Numbered from the stretch's first letter, positions 53,034 to 62,651 are shown. The stretch: DNA of 64,000 bases from Desertivirga xinjiangensis (GCF_024436435.1 NZ_JAFMZP010000006.1:1-64000), one strand, 5' to 3'. Numbers and translations: made by a program. The notes: generated from the letters alone by a model not told the origin.

Positions 53034-53699
53034 CTAATCTTTACATAGTTCAGCAATATGTTGTACAGCTAATGCGGGACTGGAAAGAATTGGAACTTTT
53101 CTTTCGTCTTCTGACAAAGTATCTACTACCCTTGCCATGGATGCCTGGGCCAAAACGATTACGTCGACCTGCGAAGAAAGCTCTATCAGCGCTTTGGAAA
53201 CCATTTCGTCGTGCTTTTCAGGATTACCACCCATCAAAGCTTCGAATGCACCTTCGCACAAACGAGCCGTAAGCTCTATATCTTTTCCTGCAACGATCGC
53301 TCTTCTTTTTACGAGATCGCTTGTTGGGGCCAGAGTAGTGGGAAGAGTGGCTATAACACCGATCTTTGTGCCGGTTTGCACGGCAAGATCTGCCATAGGC
53401 TGGTCTACGCGCAAAACGGGAACTCCTGTTAGTTCCGCCGAAGCCTCCACAGCAGAGCCGATGGATGAGCAGGTAACCATTATGAACTCTGCTCCTGCTG
53501 CTTCTGCTGAACCTACATAGTTTACTACCCGGCGTGCGGTCTGGTTGGTTAACTCATTTTTAGAGATCACATCTTTGATCAAACTGTCGTCTACTATATT
53601 GAATACACTTACTCCGGGAAGGTAATCGTTGCAAAGTTTTTGAAACACCGGTACTAAAGTTGCAGATGTGTGTACTAGTCCTAAGGTTTTTAATTTCAT
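53034..53699 (-). CDS. Aspartate/glutamate racemase superfamily protein
   Basis: The 221-residue protein has the two pseudo-symmetric Rossmann-like halves of the family: LGLVHTSATLVPVFQKLCND, GAEFIMVTCSSIGSAVEASA with Cys77 as one catalytic position, KIGVIATLPTTLAPTSDLVK and VDVIVLAQASMARVVDTL. Where racemases have a second cysteine this protein has Ala-Gln-Ala (VLAQASM), so a simple two-base racemase mechanism is doubtful. One-cysteine relatives act as isomerases or decarboxylases. The gene lies in a sugar-acid-type operon; the substrate is unknown. Confidence 0.8.
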   Translation of the reverse strand: MKLKTLGLVHTSATLVPVFQKLCNDYLPGVSVFNIVDDSLIKDVISKNELTNQTARRVVNYVGSAEAAGAEFIMVTCSSIGSAVEASAELTGVPVLRVDQPMADLAVQTGTKIGVIATLPTTLAPTSDLVKRRAIVAGKDIELTARLCEGAFEALMGGNPEKHDEMVSKALIELSSQVDVIVLAQASMARVVDTLSEDERKVPILSSPALAVQHIAELCKD

Positions 53700-53780
53700 G
53701 TTATTGGTTGTTTAATTTTTTGTTTTGTTTGTTAGACGGCATATTGTTGACGTCTAGTGATGCGCAAAAGTAAATTACTT

Positions 53781-54241
53781 CGTCATCCTGAACTTGTTTC
53801 AGGACCTCTTGCCTAAGCATGAGCGCTATGCGTAGTTCAAGAGGTGCCGAAATAAATTCGGCATGACGACCGCGTTACAGCAAGACGACCGTGTTAACAG
53901 CTAGACGGCCGCGTTAAATAGCTAGACGGCCGCATTAAATAGCTAGACGACCGTGTTAACAGCTAGACGACTGTGTTACTCTTCGTCATCCTGAACTTGT
54001 TTCAGGACCTCTTGCCTAAGCATGAGCGCTATGCGTAGTTCAAGAGGTGCCGAAATAAATTCGGCATGACGGCCGCGTTACAGCTAGACGGCCGCGTTAC
54101 AGCTAGACGACCGTGTTAACAGCTAGACGGCCGCGTTAAATAGCTAGACGACCGCGTTAAATAGCTAGACGACCGCGTTAAATAGCGAGACGACCGTGTT
54201 ACTCTTCGTCATCCTGAACTTGTTTCAAGATCGGCATGATG
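53781..54241. repeat. Higher-order repeat array: cloverleaf repeats and 19-21-bp tandem units
   Basis: Two identical 88-bp cloverleaf copies (53781-53868 and 53984-54071) and a truncated third (54207-54241) alternate with runs of 19-21-bp units. The units are variants of GACGACCGCGTTAACAGCTA: about six between copies 1 and 2 and seven between copies 2 and 3. The period of the first two copies is 203 bp. The units begin where each cloverleaf ends (TGACG), so they arose from its flank. The block fills the 596-bp gap between the racemase and kinase genes. Confidence 0.8.
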
Positions 54242-54264
54242 AGCTGCTACTTTTGGGACGCCCC

Positions 54265-54283
54265 CTCTGTGTACTCTGTGGTT
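54265..54283. repeat. CTCTGTG-type dispersed repeat
   Basis: CTCTGTGTACTCTGTGGTT. Related sequences lie at 58985-59004 (as its complement, AACCACAGAGGGCACGGAGT) and 59207-59240. Such CACAGAG repeats are common between genes in many bacteria. Confidence 0.5.
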
Positions 54284-54295
54284 CCTTCCATTCTT

Positions 54296-55657
54296 TTAAC
54301 CTGCCGCAGAAAGAAAATAATCTTCCTTTCCTACCTGCCCGCCTTTAAAGTTCACTTCCATCCCATCAATGGAAGATCCAGGTGCGTAAGCCTTACAAAG
54401 CGGGGCTCCGGGACTTAGGGGAGCAATCATTTCTACCGCTTCAATGCCCATAGCCCGGGCAGCATAACTGGACGTATCACCTCCAGCTATGATGATTCTC
54501 TTTAAGGGATACAGCTCTGCAGTTTTGCGGGATATCTCTCCCAATAAAGTGCCGTACAATAAAGCTGTCTCTGTTTTTGGCATTCCTTTTTCTGTAAAAA
54601 TACGTTCAGTATTCCTTACCCGGATGTCGTCGTTCCCTCGGCTGGTATGTACAAGCACATTTTCACCAGCAGATAATAGCAATGCGGCCTGGCGTGCATG
54701 TTCATTCGCAATCTCAGAGCTATTGCCTCCTGCGGCAAGCGCTTCTGTATCAATTGCTACTTCTTTAAAACCATTTGCAAGGGCATAAGCTATCTGACCA
54801 GAGGTTACGGGTGAACAACTGCCAGAAACCACCAGTACAGGACCGACAGCTCCTGCATCCGTCCAGTCCGGAGTAGTGCTGATCATTCCCTTTTCCTTCC
54901 AAAAAGCACCCAGAGCCATCTCTATTCCTGAAGAGCCTACTGAAAAAACTGTCTTATCTGCAGATGAATAGCTATCAATAACTTCTCCTATTCTGGCCAT
55001 CTGCTGCTGATACATCGCGTCGAAAAGGATAATTTCATTACCCTCGCTTAGCAATCTGTCGACAGCCGCTTTAGTTTTAGAAAATTCTTCTTCAATCTGA
55101 AGGATGTCGATCAATCCCGATTTTTTATCAGTTTGCCTGCTCAAATGCAAACGCAGATCGCTTTCATCTGCCGGAGTTGTTGGATGTTTACTCATCGACG
55201 GATGCCTGTCCAGCCTGTAGATAGAACCATTGCTCCCGATACCCATCCGGGCAAAGAGATTGCCGAAGGCACAATACCGGCCGAGGACTGGAGCGGCAAC
55301 CAAAAGTGGTATAAAACCTGCTTCAAAGATCTTCGCACCAACTTCTATGGCTTTTCCGATACTTCCAATGTCAGGTGAGGAATCAAAGGTTGAGCATACT
55401 TTGTAGTGCACATGACGGGCTTGCAGATTCTTTAAAGAAGAGAAGGCCGTGTTCAATTCCTCTTCCATATCATCCGGCTTCATCGCTCTTGTTTTTCCGG
55501 CAACACCGATGGCTTCGACATCCTTATAACGGCTCAGTTGCTCCTTTGAAGGAGGTTCTATAAAAAGTACGGTTTTGATCCCGGCTTTGCTCAAAAAGTC
55601 TAATGCATCAGTAGATCCTGTAAAGTCATCTCCATAAAAAGTGATTAATAGTGGCAT
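54296..55657 (-). CDS. DUF1537 four-carbon acid sugar kinase family protein
   Basis: 453 residues with the N-terminal sugar-acid-binding domain opening in LITFYGDDFTGSTDALDFLS and containing HYKVCSTFDSSPDIGSIGKA, and the C-terminal nucleotide-binding domain with VLVVSGSCSPVTSGQIAYAL, RIIIAGGDTSSYAARAMGIE and APGSSIDGMEVNFKGGQVGK. Known members phosphorylate C4 acid sugars and, as OiaK, 3-oxo-isoapionate. It is encoded 22 bp after a RuBisCO-like protein, the pairing used in apionate breakdown. The assignment as 3-oxo-isoapionate kinase is an inference from that pairing. Confidence 0.88.
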   Translation of the reverse strand: MPLLITFYGDDFTGSTDALDFLSKAGIKTVLFIEPPSKEQLSRYKDVEAIGVAGKTRAMKPDDMEEELNTAFSSLKNLQARHVHYKVCSTFDSSPDIGSIGKAIEVGAKIFEAGFIPLLVAAPVLGRYCAFGNLFARMGIGSNGSIYRLDRHPSMSKHPTTPADESDLRLHLSRQTDKKSGLIDILQIEEEFSKTKAAVDRLLSEGNEIILFDAMYQQQMARIGEVIDSYSSADKTVFSVGSSGIEMALGAFWKEKGMISTTPDWTDAGAVGPVLVVSGSCSPVTSGQIAYALANGFKEVAIDTEALAAGGNSSEIANEHARQAALLLSAGENVLVHTSRGNDDIRVRNTERIFTEKGMPKTETALLYGTLLGEISRKTAELYPLKRIIIAGGDTSSYAARAMGIEAVEMIAPLSPGAPLCKAYAPGSSIDGMEVNFKGGQVGKEDYFLSAAG

Positions 55658-55679
55658 CTGATTGATCTAACTTTTAAGA

Positions 55680-56924
55680 CTATTTAGAACCGAATTTCTC
55701 TACTGATTTGGCAAACTCAGGATACTTTGCAGCGCCCTCCTCAATCGATAGGCCATCCACCGCAGCTTCCCATGCCTGGTGCAGAGCTACCACTCCGCCG
55801 GTCGGGCCATTAGGATGAGCCATAATACCGCCGCCAGCCATATACAGCAGATCGACCGTTTGTGTGCGGCGATAAGTTTCGGGAGCCTGACCTCCCCACT
55901 GACCTGAAGATACTACCGGAAGCACTGAAAAACCTCCCAGCATTGGCTTCAGACAGGCTTCTATAGAGCGTACAACGGAGTCATCTGATTCCCAGAACTT
56001 ATTCTGAATACCGTTAACATGGATCTGATCTACCCCTGCCAGCCGCCATAACTTCTGGTAAGCAGGAAACTCAATCCCCAGTAAGGGATGCCTGTTCATC
56101 ATTCCCCAGCCATTACGATGCCCGTGGATGGCAAGCGCTCCGATATCGCAGATCTTTTTCGTTGCAGACATTCCCACACTGTTCAAACTGATCATGGCGC
56201 AGGTGCCTCCTGCAGTCAGTATTTTTTCATAATTCGATTGCATCCGGTCTATATCATCGCTGATATTGAAGGCATACATTACTTTTTTGCCAGTTTTATC
56301 TGCATAATTATTGATCACCTGCATTACCGCATCCACCCTTTTATCGAAAGGCGAATTAGCAGATGACGAAAGCAACTCATCGTCTTTGATAAAATCAATC
56401 CCTGCTTCGGCCAGCGTTCTTACAAGCGTGGCCGTTTGTTCCGGACTCATGCCAATACTGGGTTTGATGATAGTGCCGATCAGCGGCCGGTTATACGCAT
56501 TAGTCAATTTACGGCATCCTTCTATACCGAAACGGGGGCCTTTAAAAGCCTGAGCGTATGAGGCGGGCACTTCCAGGTCCATTAATTTGAGACCGGTGAA
56601 CTGTGTTAACTCATAAAGGTTTCCCTGAAGCGTAGAGATCATTACGGGCAGATTGTACCCGAAGTTCTCTATCGACCATGAAACTTCGATCATTGCCCGC
56701 TGATATTTACCGGTGGTAGTCATTACTCCGGGAATGGCCGGTTCGCTTACTGTATCCAGTGGAGTGATAGATTCTACCCTGGCGGCAAAGCGGCTTTTTA
56801 ATTCTTCAGTCTCTCCCGGAACTTCAACAAAGGTTCCTGACGACTGCTCTCCCGCTAATACCTGCGCCGCCTTTTCAAGGTTCAGCGGTGTTTCGATATA
56901 ATATTTCGCTGTGATTCTTTCCAT
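55680..56924 (-). CDS. RuBisCO-like protein (candidate OiaX/OiaT-type)
   Basis: The 414-residue protein has the RuBisCO large-subunit fold. Several functional positions are kept: GTIIKP with Lys154, the metal-binding FIKDDE with Lys180, Asp182 and Glu183, His267/His269 in IHGHRNG, Ser339/Ser340, and the phosphate loop AGGGIMAHPNG at about 363-373. The loop-6 region reads VNGIQNKFWE, with Lys309, unlike true RuBisCO, so CO2 fixation is not expected. RuBisCO-like relatives next to DUF1537 kinases decarboxylate or cleave 3-oxo-isoapionate-4-phosphate. The ATG at 56924 gives the conserved MERITAKYYIETP start and lies 5 bp after the previous stop. Confidence 0.9.
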   Translation of the reverse strand: MERITAKYYIETPLNLEKAAQVLAGEQSSGTFVEVPGETEELKSRFAARVESITPLDTVSEPAIPGVMTTTGKYQRAMIEVSWSIENFGYNLPVMISTLQGNLYELTQFTGLKLMDLEVPASYAQAFKGPRFGIEGCRKLTNAYNRPLIGTIIKPSIGMSPEQTATLVRTLAEAGIDFIKDDELLSSSANSPFDKRVDAVMQVINNYADKTGKKVMYAFNISDDIDRMQSNYEKILTAGGTCAMISLNSVGMSATKKICDIGALAIHGHRNGWGMMNRHPLLGIEFPAYQKLWRLAGVDQIHVNGIQNKFWESDDSVVRSIEACLKPMLGGFSVLPVVSSGQWGGQAPETYRRTQTVDLLYMAGGGIMAHPNGPTGGVVALHQAWEAAVDGLSIEEGAAKYPEFAKSVEKFGSK

Positions 56925-56929
56925 TAAAC

Positions 56930-58966
56930 TTATTTTGAAACTGGTAGCCAAACAGACATTTCCGCATGCCCACGGTTGCCCCAGGCATAATATGGAACCA
57001 TGCGTATCTTTGTAGTTGTATTTTTATCGGTAACTTCCCTGTATAAAACGTTCTTCCAGTCCTTATTTTCGAGGAGCTTTGCTTCGCCTTCCAGGCTCAT
57101 TATGTCTGAACCTGCAATTTTAACCGGTGCTGGTTTCAGACTTATGGAAGATGGAAGAATGACATTGTAGATTTCCTTACCCTGAAAATCAGGAGATTCA
57201 AGGCAGTAAACAACAGGTCCACGCTTAACAGCGACCTGGTTACGGGCTTCTTCTACCAGAGGGTTAGCTTCTACCAGCTTTGCTTCCATAGGAAGGATCA
57301 ACTCTATCTTGTCGCCTTTTTTCCATTTACGGTTAAGTTCTGCATAGGTACCTGCACTTAGTTGCAGCCCGGAAGCTTTTCCATTGACGGATAGCTTTGC
57401 TCCCTGCGCCCATGCCGGAATACGAAGGAACATAGAGAAAGGCTGTGACGAAGTTTCTTTTACTGTTAACAGTATATTACCATCCCATGGATAGTTCGTT
57501 TCCTGGCTAAGGCTGAGCTTAGAACCGTCTTTTAGGGTAGTACTTACGTTGTTTCCGCCATAGAGATTTAACCAAAGACCTTTCTCGGATACACTGTAGG
57601 CGTAATTGCCGACTTCAGCAATAGTACGTACCACGTTTGGAGGACAGCAGTTAGAAAGACCGATATATTCTACCCTGTCTTTTGACCAGCGCTGCTTGAA
57701 TGGCAGGTCGTCCGAGAAACTTAACGGGTTGGTATATAAGAATTTAGTCCCATCCAGACTGATGCCTGAAAGCACGCTGTTATGAAGGGCAAGTTCCATG
57801 ACATCAGCATATTTGGCATCGCCAGTTAATTGAAGCATACGCCAGTTCCATAATACGTTACCGATATTGGCGCAGGTTTCATTGTGCGCTGTATGGTTAG
57901 GTAATTGGAAATCACGTCCAAATGCCTGATGGATCTTCTGAACTTCTGCAGGATTGTAAGAAGTTCCGTCGGGTGAAGTTCCGTCATACAGGGAACCGCA
58001 GCCACCGGTGATATACATTTTGTGAGAAGTAACATCATCCCACATTAAATTGAGAGTGTTTAATAAGGTTTTGTCACCGGTTTCAGCATAGACGTCGGCT
58101 GCCCCTGCATATAGATAGTTTGCTCTTACTGCATGGCCCATGGCCTTTTTCTGATCGCGGAAAGGAATTCTGTCCTGATTGTCGTCTGTCCCGTCTTCAA
58201 TCTTCCCCTTGATATCGATCAGGTGTTTTGCCAGTTCAAGGTATCTGGGATCATTAGTGGTGCGGTACATCTCGATCGTACCCATATAATGGGAAGGACA
58301 GATCGCATTACGGGCTAAGGTTGGGGATGCCTGCTTATAGAAGTTATATAAATAGTCTGTTGCTTTTTTAGCTACATTAAGCAAAGATGTTTTCCCGGTA
58401 GCCCTGTAATGCACGCAGGCAGCCGTCATCAAATGCCCGATATTATAAGCTTCAAAGCTCAGCCTGTCCTGGAATTGATTTTTGTCGCCGGTTTTTCTTT
58501 GCTCGATCATCGCCTTGGTGTAGATATAGCCGTCTGAACGCTGCGATTTAGCAATGACAGAAATAGCTTTATCCATCATCTCATCGAGTTTTTTATCGCG
58601 CGTTACAGCATAAATACTAGCTACAGCTTCAAGGGTTTTGTAATAGTCACCGTCGTGAAAGGATGGACCTTTGTGAGAACCGGTATCCAGGCCTGCGGCA
58701 ATCTCAAAGTTTTTAAATGCATGGCTGATTTCGGCATCGTTATAGATGCGCCACATGTTGGGCACCATCGTTTCTTTGGCTACTTTGAAGCGATCTGCCC
58801 AGAAGCCTTTAGTCCAGCTTACGTCGGTCATGTTTAAACTCTGGAGCTTAGCGTAAGGGCTTTTTGATGTATTGACAAGGCTTTTATCCTGGGCATGAGA
58901 TTTAAAAGCCATCATGCCTGTGAGGAGGGCAAGGGTTGTTTTGGTGATGATCTGATTCGTTTTCAT
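56930..58966 (-). CDS. GH127-type beta-L-arabinofuranosidase
   Basis: From the ATG at 58966 the protein has 678 residues with a signal peptide ending SHAQ. GH127 (formerly DUF1680) features are clear: WTKGFWADRFKVAKETMVPN near the start, the (alpha/alpha)6 barrel with DHKLDE-like helices, and the zinc cysteine cluster HNETCANIGNVLWNW (Glu and Cys) plus YIGLSNCCPPNVVRTIAEVG (two adjacent Cys). These are the zinc ligands and the Cys nucleophile of the family. It would release L-arabinofuranose from plant glycans, possibly from pectin side chains. The next gene starts 5 bp after its stop. Confidence 0.9.
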   Translation of the reverse strand: MKTNQIITKTTLALLTGMMAFKSHAQDKSLVNTSKSPYAKLQSLNMTDVSWTKGFWADRFKVAKETMVPNMWRIYNDAEISHAFKNFEIAAGLDTGSHKGPSFHDGDYYKTLEAVASIYAVTRDKKLDEMMDKAISVIAKSQRSDGYIYTKAMIEQRKTGDKNQFQDRLSFEAYNIGHLMTAACVHYRATGKTSLLNVAKKATDYLYNFYKQASPTLARNAICPSHYMGTIEMYRTTNDPRYLELAKHLIDIKGKIEDGTDDNQDRIPFRDQKKAMGHAVRANYLYAGAADVYAETGDKTLLNTLNLMWDDVTSHKMYITGGCGSLYDGTSPDGTSYNPAEVQKIHQAFGRDFQLPNHTAHNETCANIGNVLWNWRMLQLTGDAKYADVMELALHNSVLSGISLDGTKFLYTNPLSFSDDLPFKQRWSKDRVEYIGLSNCCPPNVVRTIAEVGNYAYSVSEKGLWLNLYGGNNVSTTLKDGSKLSLSQETNYPWDGNILLTVKETSSQPFSMFLRIPAWAQGAKLSVNGKASGLQLSAGTYAELNRKWKKGDKIELILPMEAKLVEANPLVEEARNQVAVKRGPVVYCLESPDFQGKEIYNVILPSSISLKPAPVKIAGSDIMSLEGEAKLLENKDWKNVLYREVTDKNTTTKIRMVPYYAWGNRGHAEMSVWLPVSK

Positions 58967-58984
58967 TGTTGTGTATTTTTTGTT

Positions 58985-59240
58985 AACCACAGAGGGCACG
59001 GAGTATTGTGTATAAGTTCTAAAAAACTGATCCTTACTGTCCGTAGTCTGTGTACGGTCTGCTGCGTTGAGGACTACGGATTCTCATATAAATGAGAGTC
59101 TCTGACTCGATTAGGCGTCAAGTATAGCGCTTTGGCGAGTCGGAGACTTTTTTTTATTTATAAATCATTAGAGACGCTTTGCTAACTCTAACGACAGAAT
59201 ACAGTATCTCTGTGGCTTTCTCTGTGTTCTCTGCGGTTTA
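58985..59240. repeat. Gap with CACAGAG repeats and a hairpin
   Basis: The 289 bp between the GH106 and GH127 genes carry AACCACAGAGGGCACGGAGT (58985-59004) and a CTCTGTGG..TTCTCTGCGG pair (59207-59240). Between them is a hairpin in which AGTCTC.GACTCG pairs with CGAGTC.GAGACT (about 59097-59151), followed on the plus strand by a run of T. No gene is visible. Confidence 0.5.
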
Positions 59241-59255
59241 TCTGCTACTATTCAT

Positions 59256-62200
59256 TTATTTTTCTTCCATGAGCACCACCGCGCCTAGAAGACCTGCCTT
59301 TTGCAAGGGCTGTCCCTCTAATCGATAAGGAGCTGTGGTGTTCGTGATCCTTTTATCTGCAGGCAAACGCTGATCTCCCATCAGGCGGTTTGCCCAGGTA
59401 TTTGTTACTTCAACCTGTATTTCATTTTTTCCTTTTTTGATCGCATTGCTGATATCTACCCGGTATGGAGGCGTCCATACTATTCCACAGGAAATACCAT
59501 TCACCTTCACTTCCGCCATATTCGCTACCGCACCAAGGTCGAGCAATACGTTCTTTTTGCCGGATACATCCAACTTAAAGCTATTGGTATAAACAGCTGT
59601 TCCTGAATAGTACTTTATGGTTGAGTCCTGATGGGCCGTCCAGTCGGTTAAAGCAGAAAATTCCATGGGTTTAGCAGGTCCGCCAAAAGCAGGATCAAAC
59701 TTTACCTGCCAGCCACCATCAATGGTCTGCACCTTTTTTAGCTCCTGCCAGTTGCTGTTTTTCTTTTCTTCAGCGCCCTTGTTAACTTTATCAAGCTTGT
59801 TAGTTTTATTAAAGATCACAAAGACAGACCCATTTGCGGCCAACTTAATTGGAAGCAGTGTACGGCCATTCAGCACCTTCCAGTCTTTTGCCTGCCATCT
59901 GCGGTTTGTAACAGCGTCGTAGAAATCTATACTATTAGTTTCAGTTCTGAAAGAAAAATCAAGGACTCTCTCCTGCTCTTCCTGGTTGGAGATGAAGTAA
60001 ATGTCGTTAGTTCCATCCTCCCGGTGCGTAAAAGCAATATTGCGGGCATAAGAACCATCATTATCCTTAATATCCAGATCCCGTTCAATTCCAAGGTTTA
60101 TAAAGGTTTCATTTTGATAAACACCTTTCAATACCCTCCCTGAGAAATCTCCATCCCACAATAAATTAATAAGCTTGGTAAACTCAGAAGCACTGCCTTG
60201 TTGCAAGCCAGGCTGATTTTGTGGTTTTTCAGCTAAGATAATTCTTGCGCCATTGCGGGCAAGCTCAAACAGTTTACTTACCACCGCAAGGCTCATCCAG
60301 TCGTTATTAGGGTTTAAGCGACTCTTTCCCGGAATAACAAGCAATTTATATTTTACCCCGCTTTCAAAGACAACTTCACCATCCACAACCTTTGCAGATA
60401 GTAAAACGTCCGGATTGAAAGAATCATAGGCATATCCGCGTAAAGGATTTACCCAGTCCTCGGCATCAGCCATGTTGGCTGAATTGGAAACCCCAACGGG
60501 AATCTGCCGTGTAGGCTGTCCCTCGTTAGCCAGACGCTTAATTTCGGAGGCTACGACTTCCTTTCCAAATATACCGGGAAGAAATGGCACCAATCTATCC
60601 GGCAAGACAGAACGTCGCGGTATATCCTCACCGGTAAAAACAGCGATATCCGCCACTGGTCTCCCCTGCTGCAAAAGGTGCTGGCATCGCTCCGCATAGT
60701 CTACCCAGGCTTTTCCTGGCTTCCACCAGGTCTGATCCCGCTGAAAATATAAGCCAACACCATCCAGGGTCATTCCTGGTTTTCTGTCTGTCCAGGGGTT
60801 GTGCGTAAATACATGGTATACCATTTTATTTATACCCAGGGCATAATTTCTATCCTGAATTGTTTTTAGCATCCCCGGATGTTCGTTCCATGCCATGCGC
60901 ACTGTAGTAAATGCTTCAGCCTGTACGATGTTCTTCCCATAGATGTGAGCCCCTGAGATAGCATCAAGCATGTCGTTTGGCTTATCATGGGTAGGGCTGT
61001 TCAGCCAGAATTCGCCCATTGGTATATCAACCATTTTGTAATGAAGCAAACCATCACTTGTCATAGTGGGTGCCACGCTTTCCGCGGTAAACGTTACTCC
61101 TTTTGCTTTTGCAGCTTCGGCAAGGGTTGTATAGAACTTGTCGACAACCAGTTCCGAAATAGTTTTCCGTACATCGTACAGGAATTTTTCAGATACTTCT
61201 GCACTTTCTACAGGTATACCGGCCATGGCAGGCAGGTAAGGTAAAAGATCGTAGCCACGTCTTTTGCTAAACTCCTCTCTAAAAACGGGGGACCAGTTCT
61301 GGCTGCCGCATTCCCAACTATCCACATGAAAGGAGTTCAAAACCCGCGGTGTAAGCTCCGGACCTGCCTGTTTTAAAGCTTCTCCATACCAACTGTTGAA
61401 CTGAAGTTTTATCGCTTCAGGATTAAACTTATCGCACTCCAGGCCTTTACCGGCGCCAGCGGTTGCATTGGTATGCCCGGTAGAAGTATGACCAACTCTT
61501 AAAATTGTCCATTTTCCCTTTGGTGCTTTCCAGCTCAAAGAACCATCGGGATTAAGTTTGTCAGAGAGATTTAGAATTTTATTGATCGGAACACATAAGT
61601 TTGCAGGTACCTGCTGCTCTGAAGTGCGTTTACCCACTCTCCATACGGCGGCACTCTTAGCTTCAAAATGATCGATCCGGGGTTCCGAAGAAAGCTCAAG
61701 GTTGACGACTTTAAAAGAAGGCTTCCATTTGGCTGCATCAAGGTCTTCCGCACCGGGTTCGGTTCCCGACTTATCGTACGTAAAACGGAAATAGCGGGCT
61801 GTGGCTGCGGGAATCACATGTGTATAATCGGCATCTGTATCCTGCCAGCCATGTCTTGGGGCCTCCAAACGCCCGAGTGAACGAAAATCTTTTCCATTGC
61901 CCGATACTTCCACCAATAAGCGTTGTGCCTGGTAGTTATTACCATTGGTCCTGATGGTGATGGTCCTGGTGGTAAAAGGCTTCGCAAATTCATACTGAAT
62001 CCAGCAGCGTTCACTGCTTTTGAATGCCTCCTTATTCCCGGCTATAACTAAAAAGGACGCATCGGCACCGGTACTTGTGCTTATCTTCGGAATTACAGAG
62101 CGGGTGTCTGTTCCGGTTCCTTCCGGCGAAGGGTAGGCATAAACGGCAATATCTTTATAATAATTAGCCATAGTCTCCGGTTGAGGCAGGGATATTTTAA

Positions 62201-62651
62201 GTTTAGGGTTACCTCCGGTGATATTCGTTTGCGTGGAAACCACTTTCTGCATGGAGAGCTCGGGGGTGATCCATGGCCCACCTGCAAGAGCGAATCCATC
62301 ACTTACATGCATTCCTATTTTCAATCCTAAACGATCCGCTTCTTTAAGCGAATGTTTCACCATCTCCCACCAGCGGGGACTCAACTGTTCTGCTACCGGT
62401 GTATATAAAGGAGGATTTGCAGCACCTTTGATGGGCATCAGGTAGGCTCCGCCAATTCCTGCTTCTTTCATGGCTTCCAAATCCGCGGTAATACCTTCCT
62501 TTGAAACGCCAGCCTGCATCCAGTACCAGAAAACCCAGGGTTTAGTGGTTCCGGTGCTCTGTGCATAAATCGGGGTTGAAAAACAAAAACAGAGCAGGAA
62601 AGCGATTCCCACCGCTGTAATTTGAGAAAGATCTATCTTTTTGAATATCAT
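59256..62651 (-). CDS. GH106-type alpha-L-rhamnosidase
   Basis: Starting at the ATG at 62651 the protein has 1131 residues and a signal peptide (FLLCFCFSTPIYAQ). The GH106 opening is typical: KPWVFWYWMQAGVSKEGITA, DLEAMKEAGIGGAYLMPIKG, then GMHVSDGFALAGGPWITPEL. The TIM-barrel core continues with VLNSFHVDSWECGSQNWSPV, VTFTAESVAPTMTSDGLLHY and FWLNSPTHDKPNDML, where the catalytic Glu residues are expected. A beta-sandwich closes the chain (YSGTAVYTNSFKLDVSGKKN, GIVWTPPYRVDISNAIKKGK). It removes alpha-L-rhamnose from pectic glycans such as rhamnogalacturonan. Its start is 1 bp from the stop of the symporter gene, so the two are one transcript. Confidence 0.9.
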   Translation of the reverse strand: MIFKKIDLSQITAVGIAFLLCFCFSTPIYAQSTGTTKPWVFWYWMQAGVSKEGITADLEAMKEAGIGGAYLMPIKGAANPPLYTPVAEQLSPRWWEMVKHSLKEADRLGLKIGMHVSDGFALAGGPWITPELSMQKVVSTQTNITGGNPKLKISLPQPETMANYYKDIAVYAYPSPEGTGTDTRSVIPKISTSTGADASFLVIAGNKEAFKSSERCWIQYEFAKPFTTRTITIRTNGNNYQAQRLLVEVSGNGKDFRSLGRLEAPRHGWQDTDADYTHVIPAATARYFRFTYDKSGTEPGAEDLDAAKWKPSFKVVNLELSSEPRIDHFEAKSAAVWRVGKRTSEQQVPANLCVPINKILNLSDKLNPDGSLSWKAPKGKWTILRVGHTSTGHTNATAGAGKGLECDKFNPEAIKLQFNSWYGEALKQAGPELTPRVLNSFHVDSWECGSQNWSPVFREEFSKRRGYDLLPYLPAMAGIPVESAEVSEKFLYDVRKTISELVVDKFYTTLAEAAKAKGVTFTAESVAPTMTSDGLLHYKMVDIPMGEFWLNSPTHDKPNDMLDAISGAHIYGKNIVQAEAFTTVRMAWNEHPGMLKTIQDRNYALGINKMVYHVFTHNPWTDRKPGMTLDGVGLYFQRDQTWWKPGKAWVDYAERCQHLLQQGRPVADIAVFTGEDIPRRSVLPDRLVPFLPGIFGKEVVASEIKRLANEGQPTRQIPVGVSNSANMADAEDWVNPLRGYAYDSFNPDVLLSAKVVDGEVVFESGVKYKLLVIPGKSRLNPNNDWMSLAVVSKLFELARNGARIILAEKPQNQPGLQQGSASEFTKLINLLWDGDFSGRVLKGVYQNETFINLGIERDLDIKDNDGSYARNIAFTHREDGTNDIYFISNQEEQERVLDFSFRTETNSIDFYDAVTNRRWQAKDWKVLNGRTLLPIKLAANGSVFVIFNKTNKLDKVNKGAEEKKNSNWQELKKVQTIDGGWQVKFDPAFGGPAKPMEFSALTDWTAHQDSTIKYYSGTAVYTNSFKLDVSGKKNVLLDLGAVANMAEVKVNGISCGIVWTPPYRVDISNAIKKGKNEIQVEVTNTWANRLMGDQRLPADKRITNTTAPYRLEGQPLQKAGLLGAVVLMEEK

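Noticed and set aside
53869-54206. CRISPR-like array of short repeats
   Set aside because: The 19-21-bp units follow each other directly with no unique spacers, units vary in sequence and no cas gene is nearby. It is a tandem repeat derived from the cloverleaf flank.
55680-56924. True RuBisCO large subunit for CO2 fixation
   Set aside because: The loop-6 and surrounding sequence differ from carbon-fixing forms, no small subunit or phosphoribulokinase is present, and the neighbours are sugar-acid genes.
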